Part shown: positions 10,516-21,206 of the stretch, one piece after another
How the letters are laid out: every line of letters starts with the position of its first letter
Position numbering within the stretch: the stretch's first letter is position 1
Assembly: GCA_015179025.1 (NCBI GenBank)
Contig: WHUX01000163.1
Span: 1 to 64,000 of the forward strand
Length of the DNA: 64,000 nt
From: Terfezia claveryi
Taxonomy: Eukaryota; Ascomycota; Pezizomycetes; Pezizales; Pezizaceae
Reading direction: 5' to 3'
The notes under the pieces: generated by a model
Seen by the model: the letters and a program-made list of their open reading frames with translations, nothing else
Database searches by the model: none
Told to the model about the DNA's origin: nothing
Program-made: the position numbers and the translations under genes

Positions 10516-12753
10516 CGATTTATCCTGGGATACTCAAGAATCGTGGCACCCCTGACGGCCTTGACGAAAACGAAGGTAGAAGCTGGCTCACACCTGACAA
10601 AAAGGGCCTTCCACTGGAATCCAGAAGCCCAATCCGCCTTCCAGAACCTCAAGGAAGCCTTCTGCTCAGCCCCAATCCTGGCCCATTTTGACCCTGATAG
10701 CGAGTGCATCGTGGAAACGGACGCCTCCGACTATGTCTCCGCTGGAATCCTGTCCCAGTATGTCGATGGAGTCCTCCACCCAGTGGCCTATTTCTCCAAA
10801 AAGCACTCCCTGGCGGAGTGTAATTACGAAATCTATGATAAGGAGTTAATGGCCATTGTGCGAGCATTCGAGGAATGGAGACCACACTTGGAATCGGCAA
10901 AGGGGGTTATCGAGGTCCTTTCTGACCATAAGAACCTAGAGAACTTCACAACCACCAAATTGCTAAATCACCGACAGGCTAGGTGGTTGGAATTCCTCTC
11001 TCGGTTTAACTTCAAGATAAGGTATCGGCCGGGAAAGGCTGGGGGTAAGCCGGATGCACTGACCAGGAGATCAGGAGATCTCCCTAAAGGGGGGGATGAA
11101 AGGCTGAAGTACCAGAATCAGGTGGTACTGAAACCCGAAAATCTCGACCTGGCGGCCAATACCCTTACGGAAGCTGAAGCTGAGGCTGAGGCTGATGAGG
11201 AAGCTGAAGCTGATGCTGATGTTGATGCTGATGCTGATGCTGATGCTGATGTTGATGCTGATGCTGAAGCTGAAGCGAACCCCAGAGCAGATCTCCTTCT
11301 GCGGATATGACGGGCATATACGGAGGACGACCTGGTTAAGGATATAATTACCGCAGTGGAGTCTGGACAGCGCCGTCATACCAAGATTTCCCTAGCCGAG
11401 TGCACCACTCAGGAAGGCCTCCTATACCACCTAGATCGGCTCTATATACCGGAAGGGGAGCTGCGGATGCAGCTGATCAAGGAACACCATGATACCCTGG
11501 CTGCAGGTCACTCTGGAGTAGCTAAGACGTTAGAACTACTAGCTAGACAATACACATGGATCGACCAGCGAAAGGAGGTAGAACAGTACATACGGAACTG
11601 CCATATCTGCAAGCGTGCAAAACCCACTCGTCATGCCCCCTACGGAACCTTGAAGCCCCTGGAGATCCCGGATTGGCCCTGGCAACACCTGACCATGGAC
11701 TTTGTAACTGGGTTGCCGAAGGACTCGGGATTCAATGCCATCCTGATGGTGGTGGATCGGTTGATGAAGATGAGGCATGTTATACCCTGCCGGGATACCT
11801 GCTCCGCTCCAGAGTTAGCCAACCTCTACCTCAATAATATATTCCGATACCATGGCCTCCCTGAATCGATCGTGTCCGACCGTGGCCCTCAGTTTACCTC
11901 AGAATTCTGGCAAGCCTTCTGCGAACTTCTGGGGATCAAAGTTCGTCTGTCAACAGCTTACCACCCCCAGACGGACGGCCAATCGGAAAGGATGAATGCG
12001 ATTATGGAACAGTATCTGTGGGCCTTCGTCAGCTACCAGCAGAACAACTGGGTTTCGTTGCTAGCAACCTGCGAATTTGCCGCCAACAACCAGTTCTCCG
12101 AGTTGCTGAAAACGTCCCTATTCCTGGCCAATTATAGCTGGCACCCTCGGTTCGTAGACTCCCTAGCACCTCTGCGCAAGGCCAGGGAGAATGTCCCAGC
12201 CAAGGAGTTCGCCATGCAGATTTCTGAACTTCACTCTACCCTGAAGACTGAGTTGGGTTATGCTCAGGTCAGGCAAGCAGAATATGCCAATGGGTCTAGG
12301 TTACCGGCCCCCAAATACCAACCAGGAGATAAGGTATGGCTCTCTAGCAGACACTTCCGGACAGAACGACCCTCTCGTAAGTTGGATCACAAGTTCCTAG
12401 GCCCCTATGAGGTGTTAGTAGCTGTGGGCACTCATGCTTACCGGCTGAGGTTTCCCAAGGATATCAAGCGCCATCCGGTCGTTCATGTCTCGGAGATCGA
12501 GCCAGCCGCCGACGATCCCCTTCCCGGGCAAAAGCACCCCCCACCTCCTCCAGTAGTGATCGCAGGTAAAGAGGAGTGGGAGGTTGAGGAGGTACTGGAC
12601 TCAAGGAAACACTATGGACGAGTTCAGTATAAGGTCAAGTGGTTAGGGGACGAGGAGGCCACTTGGCAACCCGCAGAGGACTTGGAGAATATGCAGGATT
12701 TGGTTACTCTGTTCCACCAGCGATACCCCAGGAAGCCTCACCCAGTCGACTGA
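10516..12753 (+). pseudogene. pol: G4 Pol C-terminal half: RNase H, integrase, chromodomain
   Basis: A single frame with one TGA (11308-11310, from CGA). RNase [45 protein letters not shown] and GKPDALTR. An acidic linker of Glu/Ala/Asp/Val repeats (11165-11280) follows. Integrase has the H-H-C-C zinc site (HHDTLAAGHSG ... CHICKRAK), the catalytic triad in TMDFVTGLP, VSDRGPQF and GQSERMN, and the GPY-like stretch LDHKFLGPYEV. The C-terminal chromodomain (EEWEVEEVLDSR, QYKVKWLGDEEATWQPAEDL) would bind modified histone tails and steer integration to heterochromatin, as known for chromoviruses. All integrase catalytic residues are present. Confidence 0.9.
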
Positions 12754-12900
12754 GGTCGTGACTTTGCATTCTTGTTGTTGTTTATGTTCTTGTTGTTCGG
12801 AGTTGGGGTTTTTGTCCTTACCTTGTTGTTGTTGTTTCCTGTGTTAATTTTGCCGGTTATCGTGCCCGGGCCTCCTAGTCGCTGGAGCTCCGAGTCTAAA

Positions 12901-12910
12901 GGGGGGATAG
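12901..12910 (+). promoter_or_regulatory. Polypurine tract of G4
   Basis: AAAGGGGGGATAG (12898-12910) directly precedes the 3' LTR. This is the usual place for plus-strand priming. Equivalent tracts precede the 3' LTRs at 24514, 25660, 34702, 15175 and 54406. Confidence 0.75.
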
Positions 12911-13406
12911 TGTCACAACCGTCCTTTCCTAGCCAGGTTTGAGAGTCGGACGGGATTCCGTCCAACTCTCGTTATTGTTGATTGATATCGTTGTTATCTC
13001 TGTTCCCGAGATAAGGGGTCTCGGGAACCTTATTCCTTCTGGTGGCCTTGGCCAGGAAGGAAGCCTGTATATATAGCTTGCTCTCTCCGCCCTCTCGTTG
13101 GATCCCCATCCAATGTCTTGTATATCCAATACAGGGCCTTGCTTCTCTCCACGTTGGTGCATCTCCCTTGTGCACCTCCTTGTCTCGCCTTGTCTCTGCA
13201 GCCCAGCTGCCTCCCTTGACACACGCGGCAACTGCTTCCGCATGTCTCGTGTCCCTTGCCCTCTGCCCCTCTTGCCTCTTGCCCTTGCCCCCCGTCCCAG
13301 CCTTCCCCTAGTCACACATGTAGCGTTCCTACGTGTGTCTTACCCTAGCCTCTGCCTTCTCCCCGGTGTACCCCTTGGTCGCCTTATTCCTAGAGCCCAC
13401 GTCACA
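12911..13406 (+). repeat. 3' LTR of G4
   Basis: 496 bp, TGTCACAACC ... CACGTCACA. A near-perfect 13-bp hairpin starts 30 nt in (GAGAGTCGGACGG 12941-12953; CCGTCCAACTCTC 12958-12970). A promoter-like module follows: GGCCTTGG at 13044 and CCTGTATATATA at 13063. Confidence 0.9.
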
Positions 13407-15143
13407 CTGACTACAAAAATCTGGAATATTTCATATCTACAAAACTATTAAATAGATGCCAAGCTAGATAGTTAGAGTATTTATTCCGCTTTAACTTTAA
13501 GATAATCTACTGACCAGGAAAATCCGCTAGAAAACCAGATGCCCTCATAAGAAGGTCAGGAGACCTTCCTAAAGAAGGGGATGAACGTACACAATTCCAA
13601 CACTAAGTGGTACTAAAACCCCATAACTTGGCGATAAATGCGACAATGGAAGAGGGCCAATCTATTAAGGTCTTGTTCCAACAGGGATTTGCTATTAATT
13701 CGGTACTACAGGAAACATTGAAGAAACTTCAACAGGGACAAAAACAATTAGAAGATATCTCATTAGCAGAATGCGAAGAAGATAATGGCAAGCTGAGATT
13801 TTAGGGGAAAAATTATGTACCAAACTATAATCCTCGGAAGCTACGATTAATTAAAGATCACTACATAACCCTAATAGTAGGATATCTAGAGCATTCTAAA
13901 ACTCTGGAATTATTATCGCGACAATCCTATTGGCCACAAATACATAAAGAAGTAGATTGTTATATTCGCAATTATCATCCCTATCAATGATTAAAAATAG
14001 CACGACATACTCTTTTCAGAATCCTACAACCATTATCAATACCGCAAGGGGCTTGGCAAGATATTTCAATAGATTTCATTATGGGACTACCTTTGTCAAA
14101 TGGATATAATGCAATTCTAGTAGTAGTTTGCCAGTTGACAAAAATGCTCCACTTTATACCTTGTCAAGGAACTACTATAGCTGAAAAACTGGTAGATCTT
14201 TATGCAAGACATATTTTCCGACTTCATGGTTTACCTAAAACAATCATTTCGAATAGAGGAATACAATTTATTGCAAAATTCTGGAAGACATTGTGTTAAA
14301 TTCTTCAGATAAAGTCATTAGTTTTAAGCCTATTCCACCTACAAACTAATGGTCAAACGGAACGAGTAAATGCCATACTAGAACAGTACCTATGTATATA
14401 CATTAATTATCTGAAAGATGATTGGGAAAATTAGCTTCATCTAGCCAAATTCGTATTAAACAATTAAGCATTGGAAATGACTGGTGTATCCCCATTCTTC
14501 GCTAACTACCGTAGAGATCCATACTGGCAATTTGATTTGTCAATTACACCAAATAAACAAGAAGAATGAAATGCTGTAAAATTAGCTACAAAGATAAAAG
14601 AACTCATAGAACATCTGCAATATGAAATGGCAAGAGCTTAAGCAAAGCAATAAGAACAAGCAGACAAACGACAGAAACCAGCACCCACATTCAAAGAAGG
14701 AGACTTAGTATGGTTCAATGCACAATACATTACAATACAATAACTAAGAAAGAAGTTGGATTATAAACGCATAGAACTATATAAGATATCGAAAGTCATA
14801 TCCCTATACGCCTATGAACTTGACTTTCCACCTACAATTCAATATCATCAGGTTTAGCATGTCTCACTCCTAGACCTTATAGATAATAATCCTCTACCTG
14901 GGCAGAAGAATTCTCTACCTCCACCCATTATAATTGATAATGAAGAAGAATAGCATATAGAAGAAATTCTAAATTCACGGATACGATGAAAAAAACTCTA
15001 ATACTTAATTAAATGGGTAGGTTACAATAATCCAGACTGGGAACCAGCTATCAACATCAATAAATTAAAAGCCATTGATCAATTTCACGCTCAGTACCCC
15101 GATAAGCCAGGACCTCTACTAGAAGACACTACTAGTTAAGACT
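13407..15143 (+). pseudogene. R2 pol remnant: end of RNase H and integrase
   Basis: Resumes R2 after G4 at the RNase H motif aligned with SDHKNLEYF. An integrase core is recognisable in a 72-codon open stretch (14081-14299): [27 protein letters not shown] and SNRGIQF, where the second catalytic Asp has become Asn. GQTERVN (about 14350) carries the Glu. After 14690 there is a C-terminal domain with DKVW-like and GQKNSLPPP stretches and chromodomain-like LIKWVGYNNPDWEPA (about 15005-15050). Many TAG/TAA stops; dead. Confidence 0.75.
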
Positions 15144-15174
15144 TTAGAGAACTTCGGCCTTAAGGGGGGGATAC

Positions 15175-15633
15175 TATCATAAGCTATGTTATGGAACTTT
15201 GTCACAGATTCTGTCACGGAATCTGTCACAAAATCTGTTATAGATTATCACCTGTAATCACAAGCAATAGTTATTGCACTTTGAGAGTCAAACAGTGTTT
15301 AGTCCGAGTCTCAAATTGATGAGATATTGAGTATTACATGCGTAATCTTCCTTATATGTGTGATAATATCATAGAGCAAACAGCTATATATATATGAGGC
15401 CATAGTTGTATTCTTTGTTTTTACTTTTTACGCAATGTCTTGTATATCAAGTCTTTCATACAAGTTGCTTTTTGTCCATAGTCTATATCTATACTATTGT
15501 CTACTAAACTCACAACAATATATATAGCAACTTGAAACTATACCACGCTTGTATGATATAGTTTGGCCATTGCATGCACTCCTTAGAGTCACATTCATAG
15601 CCAATCTTCTACACTATAGCCTACACCATTACA
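15175..15633 (+). repeat. 3' LTR of R2
   Basis: 459 bp, preceded by a polypurine run (AAGGGGGGGA, about 15162-15171). The first bases are TATCATAAG, where the 5' LTR has TGTCATGGG; this is a TG to TA change typical of RIP. It ends CACCATTACA. Clearly homologous along its length to 4918-5402. Confidence 0.8.
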
Positions 15634-16586
15634 GATACCTATTCTTAACTGTTATCTTGTTCAAGACATAATAATTAACACATAACCGAAGGGAGCTATT
15701 TGACTTCTTTACGAACAGTGCAAGGGTACCTGCTGGGGAGGAACTGTAGCGAATGAAGCTTTTGTTGAGGTTTTCCTCCAAATACTTTTTCAAAGCTTCC
15801 AGTTCTACCTAGGACATCCCATAGAGAGGTCTATAAGGGGGGGTCTTACCCTCTACCAGCAGAATCATGTGGTTGTATGTTCGATGGAGGGCAAGCTTTT
15901 CCGTGGCCATTTCGAAGAACAGGTTAATAAACTCATAGTATTCGTCTGGGACCAGGGATTTCTACTCATCCTTGAACCTTATTTTATTGATCTCTAGATT
16001 AATCTCATAAATTGAGAGAGTATACACCTTGACCTTATGCCTTCTAGTAAGATAAGCAAAAGCCCTTGCCTGTGATGGCATAGGCTATGGTGTAGACGAT
16101 TAGCTATGAACGTAACTCTAAGGAGTGTATGCAATAGCCAAACTATAGTATACTAACGTAGTATAGTTTCAAGTTGCTATATATATTGTTATGGGTTTAG
16201 TAGATAATAGTATAGACATAGACTATGGATAAAAGGCAACTTGTATAAAAGACTCGATATATAAGACGTTGCCTAAAGAGCAAGAACAAAGAATATAACT
16301 ATGGCCTCATATATATACAGCTGTTTACTCCTTAATATCATTATACACGTAAGGAAAATTACGCGTGTGATACACAACATCTCATAAATCTGAGACTCAG
16401 ACTAAACCCTGTCTGACTCTCAAAGTGCAATAACTATTGCTTATGATTACAGGTGATAATCTGTGATAGATTCTATGACAGCATCCATGACAGATTCCAT
16501 GACAGAATCCGTGACAAAGTTTATAACAAAGTTTGGTGATATAGCCCATGATAGTATCTCTTGCCTCTAATCTAGGGGACATTCAG
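15634..16586 (-). pseudogene. Inverted family-1 RT fragment, split by a solo LTR
   Basis: Reading the minus strand gives decayed family-1 pol from 'ctgaat' before the RT start to the RT region aligned with 21655 of G2: FFEMATEKLALHRTYN and [18 protein letters not shown] can be read. It is opposite in strand to both flanks and contains its own copy of the stretch seen at the end of G6, so it comes from a different copy rather than from an inversion of G6. The solo R2 LTR interrupts it at 16071-16553. Confidence 0.65.
16071..16553 (-). repeat. Solo LTR of family R2
   Basis: 483 bp, homologous to the R2 LTRs on the reverse strand (starts TATCATGGGCTAT, ends GCCATCACA when read on minus). CTTGCC occurs just left (16065-16070) and six bases right (16560-16565) of it, a possible target duplication with uncertain edge. 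No internal R2 sequence is attached, so it is a product of LTR-LTR recombination. Confidence 0.75.
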
Positions 16587-18782
16587 TAGGCTTTCCAAAG
16601 TGAAATAGTTTACTAAGCTAGATTTGAGAGGGGCCTACAATCTGGTATGAATAGTAGAGGGAGAGAAGTAGAAGACAGCCTTTCATACTCAATATGGATA
16701 TTTTGGGTATAATGTGATACCTTTCGGCCTAACCAATGCCTCCATCTCTTTCCAGCATTTTATTAATGATACCTTAAAAGACTTTCTGAATGTATTTTGC
16801 ACTGCTTACCTAGATAATATCTTTATATATACAAATACTCTAGCAGAGCACAAAATCCATGTTCAACAAGTCCTGGAAAAGCTGAAACAGGCTGGGCTGT
16901 ATCTTAAGCTGGAAAAGTGCAAATTTCATGTACAAGAGGTGAAGTATCTAGGCTTGATAATAACTACCGAGGGCATCAGGATGGACCCCACTAAGGTTAT
17001 AGCAATTCAGGAGTAAGAGACTCTAGCCAACCTCAAAGATGTACAAGCTTTCCTGGGATTTGCCAACTTTTACTGCCAGTTTATTCTAGGATACTTAAAG
17101 ATTGCAGCACTCCTAATAGCCTTGACAAAAACAAAGGTAGAAGCTGGCTCACACTTAATGAAAAGTACCTTCTACTAGAATTCAGAAGCCTAATCTACCT
17201 TCCAGAACTTCAAAAAAGCCTTCTACTCAGTACTGATCCTAGCCTATTTCAATCCCGAATAAGAGTGTGTCATCGAAACTGATGCCTCTAACTAGGTTTT
17301 CGTGGGAATTTTGTTACAGAATGATGATAATGGCATCCTTTACCTAGTGGCATACTTCTCAAAAAAGCACTCCTTAGTAAAGTATAATTATGAAATCTAT
17401 GATAAGGAGTTAATAGTTATTGTACGAGTATTCTAGGAATGAAGGCCCTATTTGGAATCAGCAAAAGGAATCATAGAGGTTCTCTCTGATCATAAGAACC
17501 TGAAGTACTTCATAACCACTAAGTTATTGAACTACTAGCAAGCTAGATAGTCAAAATTCCTTTCTTAGTTTAACTTTAAGATCAGATTCCACCTCGGGAA
17601 GGCTGGTAGCAATCTGGATGCATTGACCAGGAGATCAAGAGACCTCCATAAAGGAAGGGATGAAAGGCTAAAATACCAAAATCAGGTAGTACTGAAGCCA
17701 GAAAATCTCGATTTGGTAGCCTATGGTCTAGCTGATGCTAACACAGATACTATTGCTGATGCTGATACTGTTGCTGATACTGATGCTATTGCAAACATTG
17801 ATGCTGTTGCTGATGCTAGAGCTGGTCATCTCCAGCAACAGGTGCAATATATGTATAAGGAGGACCCCTAGGCTAAAAACATTATTACCAAATTGGAATC
17901 TAGAAAATGTCATCACCCCAAGATTTCTCTAGCCGAATACACTACCTAGGACAGCCTCCTATACCACCTGGACTACCTCTATATGCCGGATAGCGTACTA
18001 TAGTTACGACTTATTAAAGAACACCATAACACTCTGGCAGCTAAGCATCCTGAAATAGCTAAGATATTAGAGCTCTTGAATAGACAATATACATGGATTG
18101 ACTAACGGAAGAATGTGGAATAGTATGTATGGAATTACCATGTCTGTAAAAGGGCCAAACCTACTTACCATACCTTGTACAGAACCTTAAAACCTCTAGA
18201 TATTCCAGATTGCTCCTAACTATACCTAATGATGGACCTTATGATAGAGTTGCTAGAAAACTCAGGATTTAATGCCATTATGATAATAGTAGATTGGTTG
18301 ACAAAGATAAGGCATGTTATACCTCACGGGGATACCTGCTCTACTCCGAAGTTAGCCAACCTCTACCTCAATAATATATTCCAGTATCATGGTCTCCTAG
18401 AATTGATTGTGTCCAACTATAGCCCCTAGTTTACCTCAGATTTCTAGCAAGTATTCTGCAAGCTCCGGAGGATTAAATTATATCTATCAATGGCTTACTA
18501 CCTCTAGATGGAGGGCCAGTCAGAAAGAATGAATGCTATCATGTAACAATATCTGTGAACCTTTGTCAACTATTAGTAGAACAACTGGGTATCTTTATTG
18601 GTGACCTGCAAATTCGCAGCCAACAACCAGTTCTCAGAGTCACTAAAAATATCCCCATTTCTGGCCAATTATGGCTTGCACCCTCAGTTCGTAGACTCCG
18701 TAGTATCTCTACGAAAGGCTAAGGAGAATACTCTAGCCAAAGAGAATACCCCAGCTAAGAGGTTCGTCACAGAGATTGCTGA
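16587..18782 (+). pseudogene. G3 RT, RNase H and integrase remnant
   Basis: RT is visible in an open stretch at 16714-17016: [20 protein letters not shown] and TAYLDNIFIYT, where the second Asp of YxDD is Asn. RNase H follows (17275-17600, ETDAS and KSLV...[10 protein letters not shown] still readable). The linker shows Ala-Asp-Thr repeats (17735-17815). Integrase N-terminus and core (17990-18782) retain NLYLNNIFQYHGL and CKFAANNQFSE. Stops are frequent. The segment ends at the G2 insertion within the integrase C-terminal part. Confidence 0.85.
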
Positions 18783-19297
18783 TGTCACAACCGTGTTCTT
18801 AGTCTTGATTTGACACTCGAACAGGCTTGTTCGAGTGTCGTGCTGTTTTGACACTTGCACAGGCTTGTTCGGGTGTCGTCGATGGGTGATTGTTATCTTA
18901 GCTTCCGAGATAGGAATTTCGGGAAGCTTATTCCTTCCACGGCCTTGGCCTGGAATCATGTATATATATCTTCGTCCCTCCGCCCTCTCGTTGGATCCCC
19001 ATCCAACGTCTTGTATACCTAATATAGGATCTTGCCTCTCCCAACGCTTGTGCACCTCCCTTGTGCACCCCCTTGTCTCGTGAACAGCTCTGCAGCACAG
19101 CTGCCTCCCTCCGACACACGCGACAACTGCCTCCACGTGTCTCGTGCCCCTTGCCCTCGGCCTCTCTTGCCTCTTGCCCTTGCCTTGTCCCTAGCCTTTC
19201 CCCAGATCACACATGTAGCGCTCCTACATGTGCGATTCCCCTTTGCCACTGCCCCGGCGTACCCCTTGGTCGCCCTGTCCCTAGAGCCGTCGTTACA
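18783..19297 (+). repeat. 5' LTR of G2
   Basis: 515 bp, TGTCACAACC ... GTCGTTACA. It is 40 bp longer than the 3' LTR because the hairpin block is duplicated. The first copy is a perfect 12-bp stem (GACACTCGAACA 18812-18823; TGTTCGAGTGTC 18828-18839). TATATATATC near 18960 is the promoter-like box. Confidence 0.95.
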
Positions 19298-19449
19298 CTA
19301 CGTTGGATCTTATCGACCAACTGGTACGCTGTCATGTCCGGAACCCCTCCACCCACTGTCAGGTTTCAAACCTAGAGAAACTCCCCTATACCCTCAGGCC
19401 CGAACGAATTAAATGCCTATCATCGAGAAATCATCGACATCTTCGAGCC

Positions 19450-20499
19450 ATGGATGCCATCGGGGCCGAACTCGGCAACAGCCTGGCCGTGGCCAAACGA
19501 AAGCTGAGATCCGCTGACGAAGAGATCACGGTCCTCCAGACGGATCTCGACCATGTAAACCTTGCCCTGGCCGATGAACGGACTACGGTCCAAAACCTCA
19601 GCCGGGCCCTAGCAAACCTGGCAATACCAACAACAACAGCAGCCAGTAGCAACAAGACCGAAAGCATTCCAACACCCCCCAAGTTCAATGGGGACCGGGC
19701 CCATCTATGAGCCTAGAAGAATGCAGTCAATCTCAAGCTGAACGGGGATTATGCCAGGTTCCCGTCGGAACAACATCGACTGGCATACGTTTTCGCCTTG
19801 CTGGAGGGGAAAGCTTGTGACCAGATTCAGCCATATGTCCTCGAAACAGGGATCAAGCTTGATGATATCTCGGCCCTTTTCACAATCCTGGATAGGGCGT
19901 TCGGGGACTCCGATGCCATTGGCACTGCCAGTAGGGCCCTCCGAGCCCTCAGGCAGAAAAACACCGATCTGTCCACTTATGTGGCAGAATTCTCGAGATT
20001 GGCGGCGGAGGTCCGATGGAATGACCAGTCCAAACTGGAGCAATTCCAGGAAGGGCTAAATGACGAAATCCAGCAGGCCATGGTCAGCCTCCCGGCAGCC
20101 AAAACCCTTGACGAATTCATTGACCAGGCTTCTCGAGTAGAACAGCGGATGTCCCGGCTCCGCAACCGCCCCACGTACAGGCCAGCACCCCGTCTCCCAC
20201 AACTCCAGCATCAGCCTCAGCAACACCATGCCACCAAAATAGCGGCCCCTGCCCCCGCCAATCAACCAGCACACCCATCGTTGGTGGCAGGAGGGCCCAC
20301 CCCCATAGATTTATCATCAGGCAGACCTCGCCTGACCCAAGAAGAGAGGGAATGCCGCCGGAATAATGGGCTATGCATAGCCTGTGGGAAGGCCGACTAC
20401 TTCATTGCGGCTTGCCCCCTTCGAAAGAATTGCTCCCTGGCCATACATGCAGTGTCCGAGACCCCAGAGGAGTCGGGAAAAGCGGAGTCCCTTGCCTAG
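19450..20499 (+). pseudogene. gag: G2 Gag polyprotein with two internal stops
   Basis: ATG at 19450 follows the leader; one frame leads to TAG at 20497-20499 (349 codons). TGA at 19708-19710 and TAG at 19714-19716 stand where G1 has CGA and TGG in the FNGDRARLRAWKNS motif, both C-to-T or G-to-A changes. N-terminal heptad-like region (residues 1-60), gag core (LLEGKACDQIQPYVLETGIK, STYVAEFSRLAAEV), Pro/Gln-rich linker, then the knuckle CGKADYFIAAC. Pol begins in the -1 frame, which is open from 20373 and overlaps the end of gag. Confidence 0.9.
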
Positions 20500-20520
20500 T
20501 TGCTGACACTTGCAAGGGAC
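20475..20520 (+). promoter_or_regulatory. Predicted -1 frameshift site between gag and pol (G2)
   Basis: GGGAAAA at 20475-20481 in gag phase G GGA AAA; spacer of 5 nt; stem GTCCCTTGC (20487-20495) with GCAAGGGAC (20512-20520), loop 16 nt, the gag TAG lying at the top of the stem. A -1 slip leads directly into the open pol frame ([11 protein letters not shown], then GHLSLSAFS). The element layout (slippery heptamer, short spacer, stem) is the standard one for -1 frameshifting; function here is inferred. Confidence 0.75.
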
Positions 20521-21206
20521 CTATCATGGGTCATTTATCTTTGTCTGCGTTCTCATTGCCTGCATCTATGTCTGTTGATGAATCTCGCTTGTTTGGCGAG
20601 CATTTTGTAGTACCAATAACTGTTAAATTCAATGGTAAAACAGTGGTAACATCAGCTCTCATAGATTGTGGTGCTTCGGGGATAGCCTTCATTGATCAGA
20701 CCTTCATCAGTAAAAACTCCATACCAACCTCTAAGCTAAAGACCCCCCGCCTTCTTGATGTCATTGACGGCCGCCCTATCTCTTCTGGGGCTATTACCCA
20801 CCTCGCGTGTCTGCCCAGTGCCATTGGAGACCATTCGGAGGACCTCCCAATGTTCGTGACCAAACTAAAATATCCAATTGTCCTTGGGATCCGCTGGCTC
20901 AGAATGCACAATGTGTCAGTCAGCTTCGGCTCTTACACCTTGCAATTCAATAGCCATTATTACAGAACAAACTGTGGAGGTCCAAAAATCACCGTCACGG
21001 GGCTATGTGCATTACCACCCCGGATAATCCACCTAACCCAGGTGGTACACCAGCCCGCGCACATCAATGCTGCTCACTGCCCTACTCCCCCTGTTCCCCC
21101 ATTCCTCCCGTTCCCCCCGTTCCCCCTGTTCCCCCCGTTCCCCCCGTTCCTCCCGTTCCCTCCGTCCACCCTACTCCCCCTGTTCAACCTCCCCCAAAGC
21201 CCCTGA
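20482..21206 (+). CDS. pol: G2 aspartic protease and Pro-rich linker
   Basis: Pol in the -1 frame: retropepsin-like domain with [17 protein letters not shown] (about 20660-20710) and the C-terminal [20 protein letters not shown] (about 20880). It then runs into a 21060-21200 tract of repeated Pro-Pro-Val/Phe encoded by 'ccgttcccc' units and stops at 21206. RT continues in another frame, so a net frame change has occurred in the repeat tract, most simply by slippage. Cleavage of Gag-Pol would be its job. Confidence 0.8.

Larger units (their letters stand above)
10516..13406 (+). mobile_element. Chromovirus G4, 3' half
   Basis: Family 1 element that begins in the RT/RNase H region (homologous to 22187 of G2) immediately after A1 and ends with a complete 3' LTR. 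Its 5' LTR, gag, protease and most of RT are missing. The best explanation is that G4 inserted in R2, A1 inserted in G4, and a deletion removed everything between R2 RT and the left end of A1. Low damage: one stop in 2.2 kb. Confidence 0.8.
4918..15633 (+). mobile_element. Decayed Ty3/gypsy element R2 (second family), interrupted
   Basis: Two LTRs (4918-5402 and 15175-15633) flank gag, protease, RT, RNase H and integrase remnants in normal gypsy order. The internal part is strongly AT-rich with stops in every frame. A block at 7691-13406 (A1 plus part of G4) interrupts it. The RT sequence from about motif 2 to the middle of RNase H is missing across the block, so the interruption came with a deletion. 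A solo LTR of the same family lies inverted at 16071-16553. Confidence 0.8.

Noticed and set aside
10516..13406. G4 as a solo insertion with its own target duplication
   Set aside because: The left end is cut by A1 and the 5' LTR is absent, so no duplication can be tested.
4918..16586. Simple inversion between the two R2 LTRs to explain the reversed RT fragment
   Set aside because: The reversed fragment contains its own copy of the sequence that also ends G6, so the two come from different elements.
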